In this document: positions 24,427-34,690 of the stretch, piece by piece
Layout: every line of letters starts with the position of its first letter
Position numbering within the stretch: position 1 is the first letter of the stretch
Notes under the pieces: model-generated
Told to the model about the DNA's origin: nothing
Databases searched by the model: none
What the model saw: the letters and a program-made list of their open reading frames with translations, nothing else
Assembly: GCF_003945595.2 (NCBI RefSeq)
Contig: NW_024104421.1
Location: 992,001-1,056,000, forward strand
Reading direction: 5' to 3'
Origin: Pipra filicauda
Lineage: Eukaryota; Chordata; Aves; Passeriformes; Pipridae
Length of the DNA: 64,000 nt
Made by a program: the position numbers and the translations under genes

Positions 24427-24486
24427 TTCAGAAAGCGATACCACAGAATCCTTTGGCCACCAGATTCTGTGGTATCACTTCCTCAG
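24427..24486. repeat. 60-nt near-perfect hairpin
   Basis: GATACCACAGAATC (24437-24450) is the exact reverse complement of GATTCTGTGGTATC (24463-24476), with a 12-nt loop. Pairing continues outward: within 24-nt arms (24427-24450 and 24463-24486) I count 21 pairs, one of them G-T, and three single mismatches (24436/24477, 24432/24481, 24429/24484). The size and bulge pattern fall near those of a short microRNA precursor. A small palindromic transposon remnant is an equal alternative. I recognise no known microRNA in either arm. Confidence 0.6.
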
Positions 24487-26490
24487 TGAAGCATTTAGCC
24501 AGTGATGCTACTGCTGTGTTTGTGCTGCTAAAGTTTTATCTCCAACTGTGATGCCTTTCTGCAAAGAATAGAATTGCCATCTTCTAGGTAAGAACTAATA
24601 GGTGAAAATTTACAATAACTCATGTACAGCAAGCAGGCTTCTATTAGCTCTGTTGTTTTCTTCGAGAAAAGGAAGATTATGGGTACTTCATGTGCATAAA
24701 CAGTTATATATAAAAGTAATGGGCTAAGTTCCTGAAGTTCTTATTCAGGCAAAAATTGCCACTGAAATTTTAGTATTTGATCTTCTTGAAGGAAGCCAAG
24801 TTTGCAATGTAGCACAGATTAATTTATATGAACTTGTCAGTATGTGTTTGGGGGATTTTGGTTGTTTTGGTGTGGTTGTTTTTTTTTTTTTCCTACATTT
24901 GACTTTCACTATGAATTGGAGAAGCAGTCAACTGTTCAGGAGAGCCTTTTGGAGATAAAACAGCCTTTGGGCTGGACTCTTAGGGTGTCTGTGTAGACTT
25001 CACCAATACTGAACAACAGAGAGAGGAGATGAGGGAAGGGCTTGTGGGAGCGCTCACAGTGCTGTGGGATCCCAGTTCCTGGGGCTGCTTTGGATGTGCA
25101 CCAACTCCATGGTCTCCATTAGATGCATTTTAGAGATCTAGACCTGCACAGTGGTAGTGACTGGTGGCAGGACTGCTAAGCCAGCCTGATCTAGCTCTGT
25201 GATGGGTTGTCATCTTGTTGTTGTATGTATAAGTGTTGAGAGAAATGTAATAAGAGGAAAGGGCTGGCTTCTGTCATTAATGATGTTTTTAAATATCTGT
25301 CTCTTCTTGCTGAAAATTCATTTGTTACATAATGGTAATTTTTTTTTTTTTTTTTTTTTTTGAAAAACAAGAAGGAAACTGTCTGGGGTTGGAGGTACTA
25401 AATTCCTCATTTCCCATCTAATCCCTGTGTTCAAGGATAGAAAAAAAAAAGGGAATACATAATCCTGTGTTTTCAAATACAGGAGTATTTTGATGACCTG
25501 GTGCTGGTTCTATTATCTCAGCTGCCTGATGAGTCTGTGGTCAGCCTGCTCTGCAGAGCACTGGCAGCTGAAGGTGAAGCATAAGTTTTGGTGGAAATGG
25601 CAGGTGCTCTCAGAAGTCCTGGAAATGGGGGTACTCCCATACTGAGGGATGTCTGGTCACCCTTCCCTCAACTGCTGCACAAGGAGCACACTTCAATACA
25701 CTTCTTTATTTTCCTCTACTGTTGTGAGACACCAATGGATGTGGGGAAAAAAAGAAATAATACTTTAGAAGATATTAAGCTAAAAATGAAGATCTGTGAA
25801 AGCCCTTAGAAACTGGAATTCTGGGGAAACACCAAATCTTTCAGGTGCTCTTGGAAGCATAAAAGAGCATTGGAAGTCCATCGATAAACCATTATTTTTT
25901 GCTTCCACTTAAAATCCAAACTTGATCTCATTGCTGCCACTATAATCCTTATAAAATTACTTTTTCATAATTAAAACGTCCATCATTATTATTAGTATTT
26001 AACAGCAAGTAGCTGTGGTGTTTTTTTTTTTCCTCAGGAGCATCAGATATAAAGAAAATCAGAAATCAGACCTCAAGACTACTTTTGAGGCAGAAATAAT
26101 CCAACCATTATTTCTGGTGTAAAAGGTTTGTGAATAGCATCATTTGCCTAGAAGCTGTTTTCCAACCTAATAACTCCTGGAATAATGACCTAAAACTGTT
26201 TCCAAGAGGATTAAGGCCCATATAACTATTAGGAAGTATAAGTTTCTGAAAAAGCTTCTTTCTGATTGGTAGAGAGGTGAGTTCTGATTTAGGTTAAAGC
26301 TGCTTGCTTAGGAGAATCAGTTTCAATCTCTCTGAAGTCAAAATGTTGAAGTAATCCTCTGGAGAAGGATTGTCTGAGGGTTTTTTTTTTTTTTCCTTTC
26401 TATATATGTGTATATATATTGTGTATGTGTAGATATTACTTATTGCCATAATGATTTGGAAGATGGTAATTTTACCGGGTTTTCAATCCA
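24487..26490. other. Non-coding DNA with homopolymers
   Basis: Unique sequence with a GT-rich stretch ending in a T-run (24843-24891), a T23 run at 25339-25361, T-runs near 26020 and 26380, and a short TA/TG-rich patch at 26400-26430. No gene or transposon was recognised. Confidence 0.6.
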
Positions 26491-26493
26491 TTT

Positions 26494-26510
26494 GGGGAGG
26501 GGGGGGTGGG
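26494..26510 (+). other. G-quadruplex motif
   Basis: The runs GGGG, A, eight Gs, T, GGG satisfy the four-run G3+N1-7 pattern on the + strand. It sits at the left edge of a regulatory-looking block. Confidence 0.6.
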
Positions 26511-26514
26511 TTAA

Positions 26515-27120
26515 TCTTCTGCTTTAGTGTGCCTTGGGCAGAATCTGTTCAAAATGGGCTGAGATTGCAGCTGAACACTTGGCTTGTTGGTTAATCATCA
26601 CTTGAAAACTCTTCATTGGAGAGACTGCAGAACAGAATTTATTATCTGTAATGATATTGGTGTGTTTTAAGGTTGTGCACATGTGGTATATGCTTCGCTC
26701 TTGTTAATTGCCTTTTTAGCTAGCGTGATCTCTAAAGGGGAAGGAGGAGAAAACGTGGGCTGAGGATGACTTGGGAATATCCAGTGTACAGGGGTCAGGC
26801 ATTATGCATTAGAGGAATGCATGGATTTGCAGCTGAATCGTTTTGATAGAGAGCTGCTTGCTGAATTGCACTTTTAAATTGGCAAAACTTCCCAAATGTG
26901 CGTCAAAACACACTGGTGACAGAAGCTCACTACAGAAAGCACGTGAATTCACACTGAAATGACTGTTAACCACCTATTGCTTTTCACCTTCTTGAATTAA
27001 CTGGAGCTAATGTCGTAATTCTGGCTGAATCCCAGAAATGTCTCAGCAGATCACACTGAAGACCTGAAATCATCAGTGAGTTCAGCCAGCTTTATCCTAG
27101 GGTGCCTCCTTGCCAGCAAT
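26515..27120. promoter_or_regulatory. Candidate conserved non-coding element
   Basis: About 600 bp of complex, repeat-free sequence. Visible cores include GGTTAATCATCA (26589), TTGTTAATTGCC (26701), ATTATGCATTAG (26801) and TGACAG (26917-26922, MEIS/TGIF core). Homeodomain, POU-like and MEIS cores together recall developmental enhancers. No frame in it is long enough or protein-like. The target gene is unknown. Confidence 0.4.
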
Positions 27121-29235
27121 CAGGATTGGTTTACATCTGTCCCAAGAGCATACTCATGTAAGAAGGTGAAATAAACATCTGGCATTAGCAAAGTAAAATA
27201 GAATTGTTTTATTTACAGAGGCATTAGTATCACTGGCCACTCAGAAATTCGTAAAAATATGCGTATATACTGTATTAATTCTGACCTTTGGGGAAGTTTG
27301 GCCTTGTGTGCAATTTAAAGGTGATTTAGCAGAGGTTCTCACTAATAAGGTAACAATCAGATTTGGCTGTCAACTGAGTTGTTATACAAGACAGAGCCAC
27401 TTCTGTGGGACACGGAAATCCATCTTTAAAAAATGCAGAAGGAATGTAACCAGTGATGGTACTTAACATGCAGCTGAACTGGGCCCTGTTTTGAAAAAAT
27501 GACTCTAATTTTTACAGTGGTTGACTGTAGCCACAATAGAGAAAAGCGAGTAAGTGTTTGCTGATCAGATCTATGGGCAAATTCTTATTTTGATTCAGGG
27601 TGCACAGTGCCAAAAATCTGATGCATATGCTTATGAAAGATTTTTCTGGTTCTGTATGTACTATAAATACATTCCACATGGCTTTATACAAAGCTCTCTG
27701 TTATTTCAGTAAGTCACAAGCTACTAAGCCAGATCCAAAGAAGGTGAAGCTCTGAATCAAGTTCTTTAACACTTTATGACTTTGAAACCCTGTTTTAAAG
27801 TATATTTGCTTCATTAATTTGTGGCTTTCATCTCAGTTGGGTAAGCATTGAAAAGATAGGCAAAATTTAATGGGGAAAAAAATACCTTTTCACAAAGGTC
27901 TCATGTTGCCATTAAGCCAGCAGACTGAAGAAAGTTCCTCTTCATTTTCAGTAGTCTAGGTTTTGGGTTTTAACCAGGAGTATGTAGTTTTACTTAAATA
28001 ATTAAAGGAATGCTGTTGCTGAAGGTGTTACTTGGTGTGACCAAGTTTGTAAAACTGCTTGCCTTGCGTGAATAGGAATCTTTCCTGGGATTTTGAGGAA
28101 AAAAATATCTGTTCTGTATCTACTCCCAGCTGTGTGACTGAGGGTGTAGTTGTGGAACACGGCCTTTCTAGCCCCCAGGCAGGTCTGTCTGGAGTAAGAG
28201 CTCCTTGGAGTGTCCCCAAGTATCCGTAAAATGAAGTCTGGCTACTGCCTTGCTGGTTTCCCTTTTTTTAGTAAGGATCTTGGATTAGCTGCAGAGGTAA
28301 AGCAGGGGGTTCGGGAAACCTAAGCAGTAAACTCTGAGTAGAACTGCAGAGATATTTTTTGCATTGCAGCAACAGGTTGCTCTAGTTCCTCCTCATTTCT
28401 TTTATTTTAAACTAGCATTTATATAGTCAGAGGCACCAAAGTAAATTGAAATTAAGATGGAACTCTCTTTCCTTCTCTCCTCCCCTCTTTTTAATTCCCC
28501 CGCTCCCCAAGCAGCTTGATATTTCCAATGGAAAGGGTAGTTTGGTACCCAATATTGGTGATACAATACAGCATCACCCCATTCAGTTGCCTTGTATCTT
28601 GCTCATAAGCTTCATAATTGTGCCTTCTCGCTGTACCTTTCCCACATACCTGAGGTTTTATGCTTTCTAGCATTGCAACACTGGAAGAGAGTGTCCACTC
28701 CCTTCCATGTGTCATCTCTGCAGCCACTAAGGAAATGCCAAGCATGAGGCAGATCGTAGTCGTGGCTTATGCCTGTGTAACATTGGTGGAGATGACTGGG
28801 TTTGGGAATTGAGAACTTTGGGAGTGCATATGTGGTCATGGGAAGATTGTTGTGGGGTGTTTCGTGTGTGGGGATGGCAGGGGGGCAGTGATAGCAAAGC
28901 TGAGCTTTGAGATTTCATATCGAGTTCTTGGCAGCCACAGTCAGAACAAGCGCTCTGCATCCCTTTCCTCAGGGTGGGGGTGGGGAAGAGAGCATCAAAA
29001 AATACTGACATCCTGCAGCTGCTTTTTGGTCAGCCTCTGTAAACTTAGATGAAAGAGGTAAAAGGTGAAGATAATAATTTTATAAGGAGTCTGGTGTTTC
29101 ATGCTTTCCTCCTAAGAGCTGGGCACAAGAGAATGTCTTGACTAGCAGCTGGGGAGTGCTGAGCCCCCACCCTCAGAAAATGAGGCTTCCTTGCAGCATC
29201 TCATCTTGAGTGCCCCTAGCTGAAGCACCTGAAGC
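27121..29235. other. Non-coding DNA, no gene
   Basis: Unique sequence. Between 28446 and 29052 several overlapping frames occur on both strands, which argues for low stop density rather than coding. The stretch 27490-27720 has some enhancer-like texture, but too little to call. Confidence 0.55.
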
Positions 29236-29239
29236 CTCC

Positions 29240-29630
29240 AGCTGCTCCCCAGTCATCGGATGGGAGCACTTATGAAGAAAAGGGAAATGGGGGATTCAGC
29301 GACTGGAACTTGTAAGACAGGAGAGCCATCAGCTTCTGATTTGTACACCTTTGAAAGGGTTAATACCGAGGTGCTCTATTGTATTAATGATGGTTGTCTC
29401 TTCACAGAGCCCATTGGGCTCTTTCAGGGGCCTCTCAAAACAATGAGTGCAGTGAGGCTGTTCTGTCTAATTACTCCAAGACAGGGATGCTAAAGAGGAA
29501 TTAATGACAGTTGACAAGTGCAATTAATAATTATAGCAAAGCTGGGAGTCATGCAGCAGGCAGATGACAATAACAGGGTAACTGTACATGACAGCTTTCA
29601 TCCGTTCCCCCCCTCCCCATCCCTGCCCCG
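29240..29630. promoter_or_regulatory. Strong candidate enhancer with two MEIS/TGIF cores
   Basis: Seen: TGACAG at 29505-29510 and 29589-29594, AATTAATAATTA at 29522-29533, a small foldback AGAGCCC/GGGCTCT (29407-29423), and a C-rich minus-strand quadruplex motif at 29607-29629. Known: TGACAG is the MEIS/PREP/TGIF core and is often paired with homeodomain sites. Inferred: a developmental enhancer forming a cluster with the block at 29860-30360. The open frame at 29260-29493 gives no recognisable protein. Confidence 0.45.
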
Positions 29631-29859
29631 CCTGCTTCTTCTTTCTTTTACCCTTTAATGTGAGCTGCTGCCTGCAACCACAGGCCGGGCCCTGTGTGGA
29701 CAAGGAAGGAGAAAGCTCTGAGATCTGGATGCTTAGATTTGTCCAATTCTAACCCGCCCCCCCCAGCCTCAGTCTCTCCCTCCTAAAGAAAAATAAAATT
29801 AAAAAAAAAATAAATATTAAGAATATTACCAACAGCACCAACTTAGCGGCACAGGCTTC
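29631..29859. other. Spacer between two regulatory-looking blocks
   Basis: It contains eight Cs at 29757-29764 and an A-rich stretch at 29785-29815. No gene was seen. Confidence 0.6.
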
Positions 29860-30360
29860 TGTTAGCTTTCACGGTCAGGTGTTGACAAGACTACTTAAAA
29901 TTCATGTTGGGAGATTGGAAGGAGAAGGGGACAGGGAAAGGCAGCAGCAAGCTGGAGTTGAAGTGGGATTTCCATATCAAAGGCCAGGCCTTTGGCTCTG
30001 AATGGTAATTAAAGTACCCAGATTTCATCTCCTTGGTCAGCTCATGAAAAGGAAAAAAAAATTAGAGAGAGGATTTTTTCACTCCCTTTAGACTACAGTA
30101 CAGCAAGCAGTAAATTAAATGAAAGTTGAGCTAAAAGGTGCCTAACGCTTCAATCTTTTGCATCTAATAGAATCTATGATGTTTTTAAAGCATTTATTCA
30201 GTTCACATCTCCATCTTGCTGTGATTATAAAGGATATCATGTCTGCTTACATTTATTGGGCACACATCTTGGCCTTCCCAGGGTTGTAAAAGGATTTCAC
30301 TTTGCATTATGTTGCTGTTGTGTTACGGCCTTTTGGCTTAAAAAAAAAAAAATAAGGGAG
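29860..30360. promoter_or_regulatory. Candidate conserved non-coding element
   Basis: Unique complex sequence with GGTAATTAAAG (30005), GTAAATTAAATG (30111) and TTTATTGGGC (30252) cores and no repeat similarity. It ends at a purine-rich run (30338-30390). It may form one regulatory cluster with the block upstream. Inferred from composition. Confidence 0.37.
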
Positions 30361-30474
30361 GGGGGAGAGTGTGAAAAGGAAGAAAAAAAAAGCACATTTC
30401 TATGTACTATTTAGCTGGTCGTTGTAGGAACCACTAACAGTGAGAACCAAATAAATGCAAATTTAATGAGGCGT

Positions 30475-30545
30475 GGGGAACTAGTAATGAGATATAACAG
30501 CCTCTCACCTTGAGGTTGTTGGTTCAAACCAAGACCATTGAAAGT
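30475..30545 (+). mobile_element. Probable tRNA-derived SINE relic
   Basis: GGTTCAAACC (30521-30530) matches the pol III B-box consensus (GGTTCRANNCC) apart from its one-base-shorter spacing. It is preceded by 'gcctctcaccttgaggttgtt', which fits the anticodon stem and variable region of a tRNA-like SINE head. A degenerate A-box-like CTAGTAATGAG lies at 30481-30491. It is not a tRNA gene because no acceptor stem pairs. The family is undetermined. Old amniote tRNA-derived SINEs such as AmnSINE1 or MamSINE1 types are candidates from memory. Confidence 0.4.
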
Positions 30546-31665
30546 GGCCACAAACCAGCAGTCATGTGAGAGTCCATATGCAATGTTTTCACTTGGGTCC
30601 AGTTCCTAGTGGATACACAGTGATAAAATGGAAGCCCTGCTTGCATTTGCTCAAGTCCCTCTTCAGGGACAAGGACTGTAGGGCTGTGTCCTCTCTGGAT
30701 TTGCTGCCTGTGGCATGGGTCATGATCAAGTCAGGGTTATGCGTCTTGCCCTGAGCTCCTTCCTTGGCTGTCTTGATTCCAGGTCTCCTATAGAGATGCA
30801 GTGGTCTTTGGAGCTATTGGTCTGGCCTTTCAGAGGCACTGGGTGAGCACTGGAAGCTTTGGAAGATTACCATGTGTGTCCTGTTGTGCCCTTCCCTTTC
30901 CCTTTAGGTCTGGGCTGGCCAAGCAGTCACTCAGCAGCTTGGGCTCCCAGCTCTGGGTTTGCACCTCAGTAAATCCACGGCTGCACCCTCTTTTGCTGAA
31001 TGCCCTGAGGAAAAAAGAAATTTTGCTCTTTTCAATTCTGCTTCGTAACTATGAAAGACCAAAATGCGTATAATTAAAGGTAACCAGGCTGGGTCTCACT
31101 TGCTTCAGGGACTGGGTCAGAACCTGCTACAGGTCACTGAAAATGTCTCTCCTGACCCCACTGGATGCTGGATCGGTTCCTTGAGCTGAAAACTTGAGGT
31201 TCAGCTGGTTTGGTGCATTCTCCCACAGTTACATCTCCACTATAGCAAATATGTGTCTTCTGACATAACCATTTTGCTGTGAATCACTACAGATGTGGGC
31301 AGTGTCCACTTTCCGATAGTACAGCTGCTGTGCTGGAAGGGGTAAGAGCCTCTTGAAACAAAACATGGAATAGTTATGATTAAAATTTAAAAAGGAAAGG
31401 AAGGGGGGAAACAAGGCAAAGTATTGTTGCTGTAACAAAGAGCAAGAACTTAGAAATAAGCCCCAAACTAAGTACTTGCTGAATACAAAACCACCCTGAA
31501 CTTCAGAGTCTTGCAAATCTAGACTTGCATTCTAAATGCTGAGGTTATTTTTCTTCCTTTCTTGCTCTTTTGCTTCTCTCTTCCTCTCCAAGGTGAGTTC
31601 TCCTCCCTGCCTGCCCCCAGCTCAAGTGCATCATTTTCTGCTATTGTGTTTTAAAAAACTCTGCT
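30546..31665. other. Non-coding DNA, no gene
   Basis: Unique sequence, moderately GC-rich between 30600 and 31000. Frames of 60-95 codons have no recognisable domain. Confidence 0.6.
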
Positions 31666-31669
31666 GCAG

Positions 31670-31965
31670 GGGCTCTGAAATGAATAAAAATGTAATCCTC
31701 AATGTGCCCATTGTGCACTCTCATTTGTTTTTGCTGTATCGATTTATCAGCGGAGGGAAATTACTCGCTGGAAGAGAGGATGCCAGTCAGAATGACATTT
31801 ATTTCATAGTACAAGGAGGCTCTCCAGCGTGTTTCCATGTAACCCAGATATTGGAGCTGTAAAAGGGCTTGTAACAAGGTTTAGTGCTATGATTAGATCG
31901 TGTGGAGCACCTCGCTTTCATAACAACAGGCACTTGGCGGGAGCCAAGGCCTCAGGTTATGGTCA
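31670..31965. promoter_or_regulatory. Candidate conserved non-coding element
   Basis: A complex, repeat-free stretch with CpGs at about 31739, 31751, 31769, 31828, 31899 and 31912. An open frame (31536-31862, +) runs through part of it, but it begins in T-rich DNA and its translation has no recognisable domain. A coding exon is possible but unsupported. I favour a regulatory element. Confidence 0.33.
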
Positions 31966-34090
31966 ACTTTTTTTTTATTTCCTCTTACCTTAACACAGAG
32001 TATTTGGCTTGCACCTCAAAATATTCCTCTGTTCAAGAGTCAGCCATGCCAACTTGTGCAAATCTTACTTTGTATTTATAAAAGTTTCGAGTTTTCACGT
32101 CTCCGAGTTAAAAAGAGAAAAAAAAAAAAAGATAAAATATTTACTTGTTAATCTTTTTAGCTTTGTGCTTCCTTGTGTTTCTAGTGAAATAGCCCCGTGA
32201 TTTTAATTCACCAAAGCAAATCTTCTCCTCCAGTGACTGTAAGCTATGGTTGCTCAAGGCAAAACAATTACCTGTAAAAATGGAACATATTCTTTACCCA
32301 AAACCTTGCAATAGCTATATGTGAGTTGCAAATAAAGGTGGGACTCAGGAGGCTGAATCCTGGTCCTGGGGGTTGTGTTTGGCTGCTGTTGCTGGATAGT
32401 TTGTGCTAAGGGTTTTGCTGTGCTGATTCATGTCTGGGGTCTGTGTAGCTCAGCAGCCCCTTTTCAACAGCATCAAAGGTCAAGTGGTTCAAAGAAAGAT
32501 TCACAAATCCCAGAGTGGGTCCTGCTCCGTGGCACTGCCTTTTAGCACATGGCTGTTGGCTTGCTCTCCACAGCGTTTTATGTACCTTTGGAATTGCCCT
32601 GTTAGGAAGTATTCTTTAAACTCTTCATTAGACAAAAGTATGTCAAAACCTGTGTCTGAAAATAAACTGGATTAACAAACTCTTTCATTCTAACATGGAT
32701 ATTGATAACACATAACCTGTGCTTTTATTTATTGCCACAGATATGGTATTGCTGCTAACTTCTATACATTTATAGTTATCCCTCTTTGATTTACCTAGTC
32801 ATGAGCTTCACTGGCATCATATAGCAGGGAGCTTTGGGAGTGGAACCTGTCCCATAAGCTTGGAACTGGTGCTGGTGGGGGGAGCCCACTGCTCCTGACC
32901 ATTGCAGGACTGTGGGGAAAGAGACAGTAGGAGGTATGGGAAGTTATGTCTGTGTTGAAGATTGCTTGATGCTTTCCATTCTAAAACTCTCTGTTCAGCT
33001 GTTCATATCTTTGCCAAATGATTTCAGCTTTGGCTGATATTTTCCATTTTGGGTGTTTGCCTCAGACATTAAAAAAAAAAAAATTAAAATAATTTTTCAG
33101 CCAAAATGGCTCAGCTGTCCCCAAGCTGAGAGAAAAAATAAGTTGTTTTGCTTTTATTAAAAATATTCTCAGTTTCTCAATGGAAAGCTCAGCTCCCAAG
33201 TTACAAGCCTCTCCAATGCTAAATTTTGTGTATCCAGTAGTAACGTTATTGAGTGATAGAATTAACCAGGTTTACCCAACCTGTGGAGTTTTTTGCTGTA
33301 CTGTGAACCCATACTGTGAATGTCTCTGTTGCCTTTGTCTTCAGGATGGTGTCTGGGGAGTAATGGTTAAGGTGAGCTTAGCTAGAACTACTTAGCCCAT
33401 TTTCCATCTCTGTTTTAAAGAGAGGATAATGCTGCTGATACAGCTGTATCCACCTGCAGTAAGAGCTCACAGAATGAGCCCAGGGTTTTGCTAGCTAAGC
33501 CTGACCTAAACTGAACTGTTTCTTTCTAGCCCAGATGAGATATGTTATGTTCCTCCTAAAGTTCAGGTCAGAAATACAGAGAGAGCAAAGGAGAAAGAGC
33601 AGTGCTGAACTGTGACAGAGAAATAAAATCAAACAAGTGTCTGGCAGAGGACAGCACTATTGTTTTTAGTAAAGTTGGGGGCATGCATACAAATAGCTCT
33701 GATGGAACTTGCTGCAGCAGCAGGAGCTTGGCTCTTCCCTGCGGGGACGGGCACCTGTTATTTGCTTGAGACATCCCCTTCTGTGGGCAGGCATTGAACC
33801 TTCCAGGAGAGAATAAACGACAGGTTTCCTTTTTCTGCCTTGCTGAGGTAGCAAATGGCCAATGTAAGGAAATAGCTGTGTTCCTACGGGGAGAAAGAAT
33901 TGGAGTCTGTGAATATGTGGACCTGAGGAAAGGAGGTCTCAGCGCACCAAAGACTGAAGATGTGAGATGGGTTGAAGTAGCTAGAAAATCATCTAGGCAG
34001 CTATGATGGCCTGCATTCTTGAAACCTTGTACACTTTAGGAATGACCTGTTTTGTCAGTACATTGGATGATGGGGAGGTTGATTGATTTT
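31966..34090. other. Non-coding DNA, no gene
   Basis: Unique sequence with A-runs near 32117 and 33070. No transposon, RNA gene or protein-like frame was seen. Confidence 0.6.
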
Positions 34091-34094
34091 TATA

Positions 34095-34690
34095 TTTTTT
34101 TCCCGTTCTGCGTACCCGAGTGGCCACATTTGGAATGAAATATGGATTCTGATAATAACCAGATAAATGGGAAAAATGAAGTTTAAATGGTGGTGTTATC
34201 TTAAAATAAATGCTTCGGTATCACACAGGCTAAAGCTATTTAAGCATATGGAAATATATGTGAAATCAGTATACTGCTATGTCACTTTTTGCGTCAGAAT
34301 CGGCGTGTGTCTGTGCTGACAAAATGGCATGTATTACCTTTCCCCATCTGTTCAAAGCACATTTAGTAGTGCCTTGAAAAGCTTTTGCAAGTCATGGCAT
34401 AAATACACAACTGGATGGTGCAGTGTAGATAGAGCGGCAATCTAGTGAAGCCTCCTTTAAAGGGAAATTATTTTAATCCTTTTTAGGCAAGAAATTAATT
34501 TTCAACAAAAAAAATGGTGCTAGCATAAATGTATAGCAGCATTTACCAGTCATAGCCACGTTAAACATTTCTCCCCAACGTTATATCACAAAATAGCTTT
34601 CAACATGGAGAAAATCCAAAATCAGTTAGTTCAGTTAAAGCTATTTCAGATTTCATTGTTAGGTTTTAGAGAACGTCTTTCAGACTGTCT
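34095..34690. promoter_or_regulatory. Candidate conserved non-coding element
   Basis: About 600 bp of complex unique sequence with scattered CpGs kept (around 34112, 34117, 34215, 34291, 34301 and 34304) and AT cores such as GAAATTAATTTTC near 34491. It has no repeat similarity and no long open frame, which separates it from the GC-rich chance frames elsewhere. Inferred regulatory block. Confidence 0.38.

Noticed and set aside
30521..30530. A functional tRNA gene at the B-box
   Set aside because: No acceptor stem pairing or intact A-box, and no terminator in the right place. A SINE relic fits better.
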